From assembly GCF_000003815.2 (NCBI RefSeq), contig NC_049987.1, positions 9,522,944 through 9,586,943 of the forward strand: a stretch of DNA of 64,000 bases, given 5' to 3'. The notes under the pieces were generated by a model. The model had not been told where the DNA came from, made no database searches, and saw only the letters and a program-made list of their open reading frames with translations. Both the position numbers and the translations under genes were made by a program. The stretch is from Branchiostoma floridae. Taxonomy: Eukaryota > Chordata > Leptocardii > Amphioxiformes > Branchiostomatidae. This document shows, piece by piece, positions 12,201-24,045 of this stretch (its first letter is position 1; each line of letters starts with the position of its first letter).

Positions 12201-14648
12201 CCGAGTTGATTTGGGATCAAATGGTGTAACCTGCAAGAAATAACCACGCTTCAGGTACAAGACGGATTAGCCCACTTCCCAGAATAACAGTTGGTTATGA
12301 TTAGAATTCCATCCCCGTACTATCTCCATCCAGGGAGCCGGGGACTCCAGGACAAACGTGAGCAAACTTTACAAACTGTTTTGCTGTATTAGTACAGTAA
12401 TCTGTCGTAATTAAGTTGAAAGCGGCTCTCGCGTTTTAGTGATTTGCCAAATCTTTTTACATCACAACATCTTATGTATCGGGGATAACGACATTTCTAA
12501 GAATCATTAATGACAGCGGAATGATTAGATTCCAACAATTGGGCGTTGGTCTGCATCAGTGCGTCTGTTTCCACGGGCGGTGTAACAGGATGTCATCGAC
12601 CCTTTGTTACAAGAACTCAGGATACGTACAAAATATCAAGGCTTTTTGTTTGTGATATAATAAAAACTGGTTTATTTTGGTTTAGAACCAATTACTGTTC
12701 CACACTTCCCTCTATGGCACAGGTATTGGAATGCAATCCCATATGTGGATTATACGAGAGTGTTGAACAAGAGGCAGAATATATTTTGGTTGCTAACTTT
12801 TACATCGATGAGCATACAGCAATGTAGCTTTATTTGGTACTCAGAAGTCATTAATGGAATAAAACGTTTGGACGCAGTAGAATCAAAAACATCATTTGTC
12901 AAAGCCACAACACTTTTAGGTCACAAGTTAACACACATCTCTATCCACCAATAACGACACCCCCCGTTGATTGCCCCGCTCATGGATCTACTGGCAATGG
13001 ACCAAATCTAGTCATTACTATCGACCTGGCGTTTTGTAATGTAAAATGAATTTGGGATTCTTCAAACTCGTACCCCATAAAGTGTGACACATCCATAGAC
13101 ATTGTGTTTCCATCCAGTCTTTACAAGATCAATAGAGCCATTTCAAAAAGTCAAAACTACATTTTTAAAAGTCTGTAAACGAGTTTGATATCATTCTGGA
13201 ACGCCAGATCCCATCGCACTTGTTGCTGACATTCAGAATACCCTACAGTGCCAACATACCCTTAAAATCCCTTACAGTGCCATTGTTGGCAAGCTGTCAA
13301 TAGAGAGGTGATAACAGCCCCGGGATGTGATGTCGTTAGTTCAGGTGGTGGTTTGTTGGTGTTCAATACAGCAGGTAGCGATCCGAAAAATGTACATCGC
13401 AAACTGATGGCAACATCTCAAACTTCCGCTGTTCATTGCTTTTCAAATTGCTCGGCGGTGTGCTTTATCACTGTTGACTGTGTTGATAAATTGATGGGAA
13501 GTGGTTGGGAGTTTGTAATAAATGTATTTAACTTTCATACGAAGAATACGATGAATTCATCTCAACTGTTTTTGCCGAAGGCAACGGTTATCAAAGACAC
13601 GCATGAAATTGGTTCCTGCCTTGCTATTCAAACGGAGTGCTGGTCTTCATGAAACACCATCATCGGTCTAACGTACATAAGGAGGATTACCTTTCTTTAG
13701 AAACCGTTGAGGTGAAGCAAACGTTTCTACTGAGACCTTCCAAGGCTAATCGAGGTCGTTCCATCTAGAAGAACATCGACAAGCAGCGTTAAGGGTAGAT
13801 TACGAGTAGTGTGTGCACTTTGGCTGAACCTTTCTCGCAATGGCAATCACGTGTAACTTTTTACTTTCTCTGTATTTTCCTAGAAATTATCATATCTATG
13901 TAGTTCCACGTGGAATCATTTTGGTATAGTCAGGATGATCATAAGGATGATCGTAAGTATGAAACTATTTTCGTGTTGCACCGACATGCAGTTAACACGC
14001 TGTTCAAAAGTGATGAGATATGGAGCCAATGTTTGCACCGTAATGGTCATGAGAGATGCCATGGCATGAGATCAGGTGGATTTTCGTTGTATTTCTATCC
14101 TCCGGGTTAGGCCTTTACCACATAATGCCTACTACGGATGCTGATTTTGAATCAATTTCTCCACAGTGTTGACTTAAAGCACCATCATTCGTGCAGAGGG
14201 GAAGAATAAAACAGTTTTGTGTGTCATGAGTGGCGAGGAAACGCGATGTAACGACCGTTATTTTGGAGTTAATGGAAGATCTGACGGGACATTCTTCACG
14301 CACCAACAACACCCAATCTGAGAAGCACGATTACAGGGCTGTATGGCACAACACATCAATAAACGATCTCTGGCAGCCAAAACCGAGAGGACAGCAAACT
14401 AGAAGGAAGAGTTTACCGTTAACATATTATGTTGTCTGTGTAATAGTATATCATTTTATAAATCAATTCCACGAATAACGTTACGGCTATAAGTTCAGAA
14501 AAATGTAGGAAAGACCTGTCTCCGATTACGGAGTAAAATCCTTGGCCGAAGAGCAATGTGGATCATCATCATCATCGGCCGGCTGCTGTGCAGGCGACTG
14601 TAATTTTCTTCCAGTCCCGTTTGTTAGCAGCAAGATGACGGATCTTCT
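9299..14648. other. No gene seen
   Basis: About 5.3 kb of AT-rich sequence with only short open frames (93 and 114 codons at most), none with a recognisable domain or supporting splice sites. Confidence 0.45.
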
Positions 14649-14752
14649 TAGGAATGTGAATCAATGCAATTGCTTAGGAATGTGAATCAATGCAATCGCT
14701 TAGGATGTGAATCAATGCAATTGCTTAGGATGTGAATCAATGCAATTGCTGA
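14649..14752 (+). repeat. 25-26-bp minisatellite, 4 copies
   Basis: Four nearly identical units of TAGGAATGTGAATCAATGCA plus ATTGCT, the last two lacking one A. There are no spacers between units, so this is a minisatellite and not a CRISPR-like array. A short (ATC)n tract lies about 90 bp upstream. Confidence 0.9.
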
Positions 14753-15999
14753 AATCATTAGGTGAGTAGCACAGCTTACTATAGGGAATTTGTATTGTCC
14801 GTTATTCATGTTAAGAGTCAATGACTTGCAACAAGAATTCCCCAGGTGTATTGGGAAACAAAAACAATGTTATACTCCTTGATAAATGAGACAACCATTA
14901 ATATTTGGGCTGGTGGCCATGGGGTCGATAAAATAGTTTACCCCTCTCACTTGGCCTTCAGTGCATTGAAGAACAGCATAGATTCATCAAATTCACTGCA
15001 CAATATCGTAATATTACTGAAATCATATCAAAGAAAGGTTATCTCTAATACCTGCCCATTTAGGTATTAACTAAGCAAGCAGTCAGCAGATTATGAATTG
15101 ATCTCCTCTTTGTCTGGTCCGTAAGCAACAGATTACAAGGTAATTTATAGATATCCTATCCTCTGCATTTGGGGGTGGGCGTATGGCAAGCAGGAAAAGG
15201 AAAATGTGTGCAGCAACGGAGTAAACTTTACATTGAATTAAAAAACTAGTAGTGTATATTGTCAACATTGAAAAGAATTCCTCCACTTTCCTCTGGGGGC
15301 TGCGAACTCTATAATCAAGCAACCGCTGCACGAACAAAGATTTTGACAGATCGCTTAACGAATTTCATTGATAGAAAGAAATACGTTTTGCACTCTTCGC
15401 TCTATTTTAGACCAAGCCTCTACATTTTCCATCAAATCCCAATTCCGAAATCAATGATTACAGAAATCCAATTTAGTTCTCTGTATCGCCATCTACTTGT
15501 TCTCTGAATACCAGCATTGGTCAATATTCAATTGATTTTATAATCCCCGGACTCAGAACATGCTAAGAATGGAATATCGAGAGTGGCGTGCCATTAGCCA
15601 GAAAACTGTGACCCACAGAGGGTAGATAGGGTGCACCACTGGCTTAGCAACATACCCCCTGGTAATGTCGGGTCAGCTTTAGAAGTCCATTAATCCAGCT
15701 ACATAACCCCTTTATATTGAGTTCAGGGTACAATGTGCAACAGAGGGCGGTTATTACTTCGTGTTGCTATGAGATATCGTCTCCTTTTCCCTCAGAGTCA
15801 GCACGGTTTTCATATATAAATATTGCATATCATCAGAGAGAGGTTTTCATATCTGCTCCGAGTGGCAATAAATTCTCTGGTCTCCAGCGATACATTGTCA
15901 ACGTGCTTTTTTTACTGACTCGATGCTAGGGAATTTGTTTATCTTTAAAGCAAGATTTAGAATATGACCTCTGACCCAAACGAGAATTAAGCTTGTGTT
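14753..15999. other. No gene seen
   Basis: AT-rich sequence with open frames under 90 codons and no recognisable product. Confidence 0.45.
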
Positions 16000-16240
16000 T
16001 AGTAAAATTAATTGTTTTTTTTTAATTTGACTTCCTAGTTATTGTTCACGCACTTATGACTTACTGTTATCATTATTCATTTGTTCAATTAATGATTTGT
16101 TTGTATAATTGATTTTTAATCTCAGTGTGTATAATTTTTTATTCTGATTACTTGTATGGTTAGTTAAATATATCTGATTTGTATCCTGATTTGTCATAAT
16201 GTTGTAAAGGTCGACTCCATTGGAAATCAGTTACAGTGCA
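16000..16240 (+). mobile_element. Probable 3' tail of a LINE
   Basis: T-rich sequence of the kind found in non-LTR 3' UTRs, running into TGTCATAATGTTGTAAAGGT and ending with TTGGAAATCAGTTAC at 16220-16234. That 15-mer is identical to the tail of the SINE at 9231-9245. SINEs commonly share their 3' end with the LINE that mobilises them, so this may be a fragment of the partner LINE. No coding part is present; boundaries are approximate. Confidence 0.4.
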
Positions 16241-19200
16241 AATACCGCGAACCATGTTACTTAATAGGTGTATCATGATGACATGAACTCTTGATTATTA
16301 TCTTTATCCTTCATTAAGAACAAGGCGTGTAAAGATGAACGACTAGATAAGATGACACTTGCATGCTTGGAACAGTGATTAATGGATCTGAGGTATGAAA
16401 TGGGATAAAGGGTGGAATTCGCAGGAGGTTTAAAACCAATTAAAAACATAAGGAGAACACGATAAGGTGTAATATGCCTTTGTAGGGTATCTATTTCCAG
16501 AGACTGGCGATCCATCAGTGTTCTTGTATTATTGATGTGTTTTTGCTGTCAGCAGTACCAACCAAAGCAACAGTTGTCCACCTAACATTCAGCCGTCTCA
16601 AAACTTGGACTGATACGAAGAAGATAACGTATATTTTAGGTACAATACGATCCAGCATTTTTAACGGATTTTATGGCTTTCAACATTACCTTCTTTCTGT
16701 ACTGTCAAAATAGAGGAATGCATAATCCTTAACACGCCCAAGTAGTAAGATTCGCAAATTAGCAGTTCCTCAAGCAACTGGATGAAATCTTGAAATAGTC
16801 AAACAGTATCCGCTATCTTTTGTCAGCGACTAGACGAGGAACTGTACTTGAAAAGGTTTAACCAAAACTGTGAACAGTTCTAAGATGGTTCATAGTGGAT
16901 CTGGTAACTCCTGGACCAGTTCCTCGTCCAGTGACTGTGAAAGACAGTAGATACTTTCCGAGAAGTTTAATCGTCGCAAAATTTTATCCAGTTGTAAGAG
17001 TAAATGTTACTTTTCGTAAATAACCCCTATATATATCTTTATCTAAACTTTAAGATGCCAAAGTGACATTGGAAGCAACCTTGGACGTCATGTCATATCT
17101 GAGGGCTCCTAGAATGACGCAAACAGTGGATTAAATGATTAATGATATAAATATTGTATAGGGGTGTTCTTCTGAGATAAGGTACGAATCACAGTTGGAT
17201 GCAAATCTCTCCGAATGAGTGGTATTTGTTTTTGGCAATTTCTTGGTAGGGAATTAGACGAGTGATTTATGTTGATGAGCTCATTGTAATGACATACGAT
17301 GTCTGAGAAGATCAAAGTTTGAGGTAAAGTTTTTTGGAAACAAATGTAAGAAGTGAGAACTAAAAGTGCTGCACCAGTAGACACAGTTAATCAAGCTTTC
17401 AGAACTTTGTACTGAAATGCTATTGATCTTGGCTATTTTCTACAACAAAGACACATGCACCTACACTGAATTCCATCTCACTTCCGGATAGAATTACAAC
17501 ATTGAAGCCCAATAATTAGAATCTGCTGCTATTGTAATGCCGGCTCAAATGCATGTATAATTACAGAAATGTTTAATTGAATAGCAATACTCTGAATTCC
17601 GTTTTACATCAGATAACTATTGGTCACAACACCAATATTCTTTCTGTAAAACCTTTGTTGTTGGTCAAGTAACTTTGTATCTAAAACACATACTGTCTGG
17701 TAAGTTACGTTGCCGTTCGGCCGATCGATAGGTGCATTAGATAACATGGAACTAGAATTTTTCTTCATGTAAAGGTAGGCAGGGTTACCTTTTATGCATT
17801 AACCATATCTTCCTTCTAAGTGTACATGTACATTCATGATTGCCTATAAGTAACGAGGCGTTTTCAGGGAAGATATGACTGAGTATGTCTTTTACTATAT
17901 TGGGTGAAACCAAATATGTGTTGGATGCAGTTTGAATGCAGATTGATGTGATTAGCCTGAAGCCAATAAATTATAAAGCTTGCTTTCATTTAGTTTTAAT
18001 TACTATTTTCGATTGGGTGCTTTCTACATTCATGCATGGGCCCAGATATACTGCAGGAAATTTCGCAAGTTTACTCCGTCCGATTTTGCCATTCTGATAC
18101 GTTGGGATGTATTTCTAAAAAGACACTATTTTGCAGTTTCTATTATTTCAAATACAATTATTGAATGACATTTGCCTGCGCATTTCAGTCCCTCAACTGC
18201 CCATCGCATAATTCATAATTATGTATAATTTTATGTATGCTGTATGATAATCTTCATTTTTAGTTTCTTTGTTAAAATTCAAAGATTAGTACAGCGTTTC
18301 CTACGGACGTATCTACGTACCAGTACCTTATAGGTTTGCAATCCCATGTGAGTTGGCTCGACATGCAAATAATACACCAGACACACCAAATACATAGAAT
18401 TTATATCTCTATTAATTTTACCGAGGTATATCTGGATAGACTCACATTTGATCGCTATACTTTTTCACTATACAGGTTTATCATATTCCACTGTGGGAAG
18501 TTACTATCAACAACATGATATACAGTGCTTACATCGGATACACTCCAAGTATCTTTGACATTCACGGATATTGGAAGTTCTCTGTTTGGCTGTAATGTTC
18601 TTTACTGGGACATTCATGGATATCTCTTCATAGCTCTAATTGAATATTACATTTGTATATCACCTACCGTACGTGTCACATAATCTTTACATATCACTTT
18701 AAGCTGTTCCCTATCATCTTTTATTACATCGTATGCATAATATCTATAGAATTATTTGGTGGTGTCTTTTTACAAAATGTACATACTGAGGTTGCTTTTT
18801 TATTATATAGCATGCCATCAGATTAAGGAAAAACTCTGAAATAACAGAAAACTCTGTAAGCTAGAGAGATCAAGAGAGCAAGCATAGAGAGAAGTAAAAC
18901 ATTGTATATTTTCATTCTATTCTCTTTGTATCTAACATACTACATCTATGATCTAGTCCCAACGGGACATGAATATGCAATGTCATTTTTATTATGAAAT
19001 TGTCCAGTTCTTTGAATGGAGAAATATCCGTGGAAAAATCTTTCATGCAGGAAAAGAATGTAGTACTTGGTGTAGTCAAGGTTGTGAAATTTTAACGGTA
19101 ATGACTTTGCAGAGAAGTAAAACATTTCAATAATGACATAACCATTCGAATCACCATTCTGAAGAGCCTGGTGGCCAAACCTTTGAATAGCTACAATTTA

Positions 19201-19672
19201 TATATACAGTCATCTAAACAAGTCTCACACTACACAACATACCTTCATCCATAGGTAACAGTTCCTGTATTGTTTTCACAATTAACAGTTCACTCGTCGT
19301 TCAGTATGTGTCCCGTTCATCTCTGTATAAACGATCGCGACTTGTTGCATCTCGTGTCAATAGTCATGGCGTCCGCTGGGTTCCGAATATGTGTCCTGGC
19401 TTTCTACATCGGCGCAATGGATCTCAATGGACATATACCATCGAAACTGTTCATTAACTATGATAACATGATTTATATTTCAAACACACCCTCTGATTAG
19501 GTGCTAAATCTCTCAGTCTTTCTTCCTTACACGTGCAAATAGAGGTTTAGCGAATAAGATTGGATGGAATTCGTAAGATGTTACGCGTATTCTGCTCCAC
19601 TAACTTAGATGGATGCGTTTATAGCCTTGGAAAGAATCTTATGTGAGGTTCGCTTGTGTAGTTTGTTCATTG
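16241..19672. other. No gene seen; includes the likely 3' UTR of the GPCR
   Basis: AT-rich sequence with no recognisable protein. The part next to 19,672 is probably the 3' UTR of the minus-strand receptor gene. A minus-strand AATAAA lies at about 18,987, but its use is unproven. Confidence 0.4.
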
Positions 19673-20884
19673 TTATTCCAGTGCGATGTTGTATCTGGAA
19701 CTTTGGCACACCTCATCATCAGCCATTGTATGGAGTCTGGAGTTACTGTATTGAGTGTTTCTGGTCACTTGTGTTGGATGAGACGGAGAGGGGGATATTT
19801 GAAATGGTTCCATGGAGCCGGGAATCTGCCGGCAGTTGTCTGGCACGCTGTACAGTTTCCGAACAGGTCCTGCGGTAGTTACTGTGAAATTTACCTTCTC
19901 ACTTTCGCTACACCAAAAACAAAGGTACCGACGGAAGTAGGTTTGGAAACTTTTGCTGGAGAGGCAGAGCGCGAATGGGTTGACACAGGAGTTGGCGTAC
20001 ATGAGAATTTGGGAAACCGCCATGACATAGAAGTGGACATCTGGAGGAGGGTAGCAGGGGTACAGCGCGAACCAGCGCCAGAGGTTGAAAACGTGCACGG
20101 GCAGCCAGCATAGGGCGAAGATCAAGACGAGGATCAGCACGGTTTTAGCCACGTTCTTCCTGGTCTCCATCTGCCTGGCCACGGAGCTGTTCCTGCCGGG
20201 GATGTTGCGGGACGTGATGAGGAGATGCCGGGCGATGAGGATGTAGAACGCCGCGATGGTCATCAGTGGCACGCAGTAGAGCACCGCGAACTGCCCGATG
20301 GTCTGCGCTCGCGGGTACACGGGCGTGAGCTCAAAAGGGTTCGGCATGCAACTTTTTATCGTGATCCAGGACTGATTGGTGCTATTTGGGGACGTGAAGG
20401 TGACAACGTCTGAGTGTATAACGTCCGCGATACCGAGGGACATGCTGACCAGCCAGATGCCCACGGCTGCCACCACGGTGCGACTCAGGGCGTGGCTCCG
20501 CCGGATGTTCATCGTGTTGACGATGGCCTGATACCGGTCGTGGCTCATGGCCGTCAGTGTGAAGATGGACACACCAATGGACGTCAGCTGCATGAACGGC
20601 GTCAACTTGCACATCACGCTCCCGAACTCGTACTCCGGTAGAAAGTACATCGCCACCGTGAACGGCACGCAGGTGAGCATGACGAGGAAATCCCCGATAG
20701 CGAGACTCGTGATGAAGACGTTGGGGATGTTTCTCATGTTCTTGTTGGCGCAAACAGTCCGAATGACGGTACCGTTCCCTAGCAGTCCCGTCAGGGCGAT
20801 TACGGTTAAAATCGCCGCGACGACGACCTTGGTCCACTCGGGAGGAGCTTCCGAGTCCATCTCACAGGCGTCCGCGTCTCCCAT
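19673..20884 (-). CDS. Bombesin-receptor-like GPCR (GRPR/NMBR/BRS3 family)
   Basis: Class A GPCR of 403 residues in one exon, at the plasma membrane. Seven hydrophobic segments are visible. Landmarks in order: TM1 with LLGNGT; TM2 SLAIGD; the TM3 cysteine in CKLTPFMQLTS; a variant DRY box in SHDRYQAIV; the second-loop cysteine in IKSCMPNPF; TM6 FALCWLPVH; TM7 NSCVNPFALCL; then helix 8 KSFQTYFRRY and a Cys-rich palmitoylation-type site. The strings QLTSIGVSIFTLTA, KNVAKTVL and SCVNPFAL closely match gastrin-releasing-peptide and neuromedin-B receptors, which signal mainly through Gq. The TM3 Gln and an Arg after TM6 (NLWRW) are kept, consistent with a bombesin-like ligand. I start at the Met at 20,884 (context GACATGG); the frame stays open upstream to 21,103, but that part looks unlike a receptor N-terminus. 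A second Met lies at 20,860. Ligand and paralogue are not resolved. Confidence 0.92.
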   Translation of the reverse strand: MGDADACEMDSEAPPEWTKVVVAAILTVIALTGLLGNGTVIRTVCANKNMRNIPNVFITSLAIGDFLVMLTCVPFTVAMYFLPEYEFGSVMCKLTPFMQLTSIGVSIFTLTAMSHDRYQAIVNTMNIRRSHALSRTVVAAVGIWLVSMSLGIADVIHSDVVTFTSPNSTNQSWITIKSCMPNPFELTPVYPRAQTIGQFAVLYCVPLMTIAAFYILIARHLLITSRNIPGRNSSVARQMETRKNVAKTVLILVLIFALCWLPVHVFNLWRWFALYPCYPPPDVHFYVMAVSQILMYANSCVNPFALCLSSKSFQTYFRRYLCFWCSESEKVNFTVTTAGPVRKLYSVPDNCRQIPGSMEPFQISPSPSHPTQVTRNTQYSNSRLHTMADDEVCQSSRYNIALE

Positions 20885-22235
20885 GTCTTCTCGTCTGTGG
20901 TAGCACTCCACCAGTACAGCACAGTACCTCTGTAGTGGTCGTGGGTTGGTTCTCCCGCACGTCTGACTTACTATTCCGCACCACGTCCGCAGCGCCAATG
21001 GCCTGAACTTACTTTTGTCCCAGGTGAAGACAGGTAAGCGGTTATGAGACGCAGGGGAGGAACCGCCTTGCGCGCTTGTGCAGATCTGATAAACGGGATC
21101 CAACCCTCACTGGGTACCGTTCGGCTAAAGGCTGACCAGAACCGCTCACACAACACACGTAATCTTGATCGATTATCACAACAGGTTGCTGTGATTCTGG
21201 ACCTTGCGAAGTTTATCGGCGCGGGTTTGCCTAGATGCTGCAGCGATTTTATATTCTCACCTTGCCTTCTTGCGATGGTAGTGGAATGTCACGCCCACGC
21301 CAGTCGTCACCTATCCACACAGCAGGTGCCGTCGTCCTTACCTAAGAAGGATAGGATCACAGTTTATAGTGATAGCTTCCAATACTGAACTCCATGACTC
21401 ATGGCCGGAGCCTATTGACTTCAAAAGCCGTTGGACAATAGGTCTCAACGATTGGAAAAGCTTTAGCGGCTGCGGGAATATTTCGTGAGTTTTCCCACAC
21501 GAGGAGGCAGAATAAAGTCGTATATCTAGGCTAATGGGCCCCGGCGGTACCTAGAACCATGCCATGGGGTGTTGCTTCACACAACTGCTATCTAATGCAT
21601 CAATTAACTATACGTCTGGGACTAGCGTGATTCTACATTTCTATGTGGTATCAGCAATGCGTTAGATGTACCTTAACTCTTCTTTAAGTGGAGTTCACTA
21701 AACGTCAGAAACTAGCCAAAAAAGCCCATACTTTATTTATTTGCTTTATCATTTTCAATAATTTGTATCCCCGGTGTTTCCGTATTCAATTAAAAAAAAT
21801 CACTTACAGTTGAAGCAGATGATTTATTCAATATTTGAGAACATGTCTCTTGATTACTAAAAACGCAATCAGTATGTAACCAGGTTACTCTGTTCGTTGC
21901 TGGAAATGTACAGTCTCCATTAAGTATGGATAAGGTATGGCAAACAAACTGTGTATTATCTTGGAGACCCAAAGTGGGAGGACACACACAAGGCATCAAT
22001 ATAGCTCAGAAACCAGACTAAATCATAGTTCCTCGCGACCTTGGCAATCAACTTACCATTCCAACCAATCCCTATATAACCGACTTTGGTGAGGATCAAT
22101 AGAAAAGGATGAACCAATAAGAACAGGTGCACGGCCTTCGGCTTCAAGGTGCTGCTATTTGATCCGGGGATACACCGTAAAAGGAGAAGTCTTCACAGTG
22201 GTTTTATGTTTATGTTTTCCTGATGAACTCTTCAT
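20885..22235. other. 5' flank of the GPCR gene
   Basis: On the minus strand two donor-like sites (AAA|GTAAGT near 21,011 and ATA|GTAAGT near 20,969) and an acceptor-like CACAG just upstream of the start codon suggest a possible 5' UTR intron. The rest shows no gene. Confidence 0.35.
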
Positions 22236-22383
22236 CGCAACTTAAAACCACCGCGGGCATTTCTCGTTTTACATTAAAACCCTGCATGACAGTTTCAACC
22301 TCGAGCTTATAATCGCCGTGAATTGTCCATTTTCTCTCTACCGCGAAATGAAACCCCCGCAAACGCTTCCAGTTTTACAGTAT
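22236..22383 (+). repeat. Hairpin/MITE-like repeat, copy 1 (old)
   Basis: Contains AACTTAAAACCACCGCGG and ends CTACCGCGAAATGAAACCCC, CGCAAACG and TTTTACAGTA. This matches the right half of the copy at 39,415-39,563 and the family at 49,824 and 52,104. The left terminal repeat is eroded. Confidence 0.65.
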
Positions 22384-23239
22384 GGTATTCAATGAGGCTG
22401 CATGCGCAATAGTAGCTGTCACTTTTGATGGCATTTGTCATGCTTCTCCTGTTGTTTAGGCTCCAGAGAACGATCAACAGTCATCCCTAACGGTGGAATG
22501 TTGGCGATGAGGGACAAAGAACGATTATGAAGAAATACCCCTGTACGTGTTGGTGCATAGTAGTAACACGTAATCCTCTCGTCATCTAGGTCTTCCGTCG
22601 CATCTTACGCATTACGTAGAATTGAAAATCAATAATATATTTCATACACAGTCGGTTCTTGATTGCTCCATTCCTGTATATGACTCGGGTGACCACGTAA
22701 TGTTGACAAAAATCTAATTCTAAGTCTACGTAATGTAGAGAATATCAAAATTTTAGATTGCAACAAGTTGAAAAGTCATCATCATTATCATCATCGGTCG
22801 ACGTGCTTACATACGACGGGGTTACACGGCCGCTTACGGGGTGGCATACCCTTTAGCTGGCTAAATACAAGACGGGGATGCGCCAGGTCATCTTCCGTCA
22901 GTTAAAAAGTAAAGTTTATAGATATTCAACTAGATTTCCCAAATTTCTAATGTAGTTGCAGATTCGAGACCAGCGTTTCTGAATTCCCGAAGAACGTCTC
23001 GATCCAATTTTTTCTCAGCGATAAATCACAAAGTTTTCCTGTTATTGGACATTCCCACATCCAAACCACTTTCATTTTTCCCAATCTAGCCGGTGCAATT
23101 TCCTGGGAGAGACACCGGTTACTTTACGAGTATGATGATGGATTGCAATTTCTAACACCAGAGAGACGAGCTGCGCAGCATGCAACAGCGCGATGTATAC
23201 TCATGAGGTGGTGTTATGCTGCTAAGGCGTTATCTTAAG

Positions 23240-24045
23240 CTCAGAGTTTTAGATAGAACTCCCAAGTCAGTAAAGATGTGGGGTGAATGGTATTTCACTT
23301 CTATGATAACCCCGATTTCCCCTGACGTAACGAGAAAAACATTTGGCCAAAAAACTTTGTCTTGTCGGTTTATCGTTGCTGCTGGAGAATGATGACTTAG
23401 AAGATCTAGCTAGAGTTATAGAAACGTCTTGTGATATTCTTGCCAATGACGAAGTTGATATCTATCCTATTGTATTCTTGTTGGCGTTCGATTTGTTTTC
23501 CGCTGACCAATTTCATACAGTGCTATTTCAAGCTCGAGCACGTCATGTACGTGTGTGTGGAGCGGAAATCTACTAATGATACAAGTTTATCCAAGCTTCG
23601 GTGTAAAAATACATAGGTATATACTAGCTTGTGTGCTTGGTTATGCTTTTGACTCAGTCGATCATTGTTTTGGATAGAATTCCGTAGACAGTCCTAGACT
23701 GCAGATGTATGGTGTGAATATTATTTCATTTCCTAATCGTCAAGGAAACAACTAAAAAGATGGGATTTTCCACCAAATCTTGTCGATCGAGAAAGAATGT
23801 GCTGCAGACTGTTTCAAAATTGCTAACAAGAACTGCCAGTAACATCCTTTATATCTATGAGGTTGATATGTATCATTTCGTTTGCCCTGCCACGCCTGCA
23901 TGCGCTGACCAGTTTCACACAATGTTATTTCCAGAACCAATCCACAGTGTTTGCTGGTCACAAGTGAGTGAGTCAAAATCTACAAGTACTAATGATTTCC
24001 TGCCGCAAGTACTGCTGTATCCAAGCATCAGTCACTGAGTGTCTC
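23240..24045 (+). repeat. Diverged tandem duplication, ~400-420-bp unit
   Basis: Two adjacent segments align in order. TTTTAGATAGAACTCC (about 23,247) pairs with TTTTGGATAGAATTCC (about 23,669). TGACCAATTTCATACAGTGC (about 23,506) pairs with TGACCAGTTTCACACAATGT (about 23,908). AAATCTACTAATGATACAAG pairs with AAATCTACAAGTACTAATGA. Offsets of 402-422 bp show small indels. Each copy has an open frame of 77-92 codons, but the two do not encode a recognisable shared protein. Confidence 0.7.

Noticed and set aside
14649-14752. CRISPR-like array
   Set aside because: The 25-26-bp units are adjacent without spacers and the genome is animal; it is a minisatellite.
20885-21103. N-terminal extension of the GPCR to the first in-frame Met
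   Set aside because: The 73 extra residues contain no signal peptide and no receptor-like features, and donor-like sites lie in them; the Met at 20,884 gives a normal receptor length.
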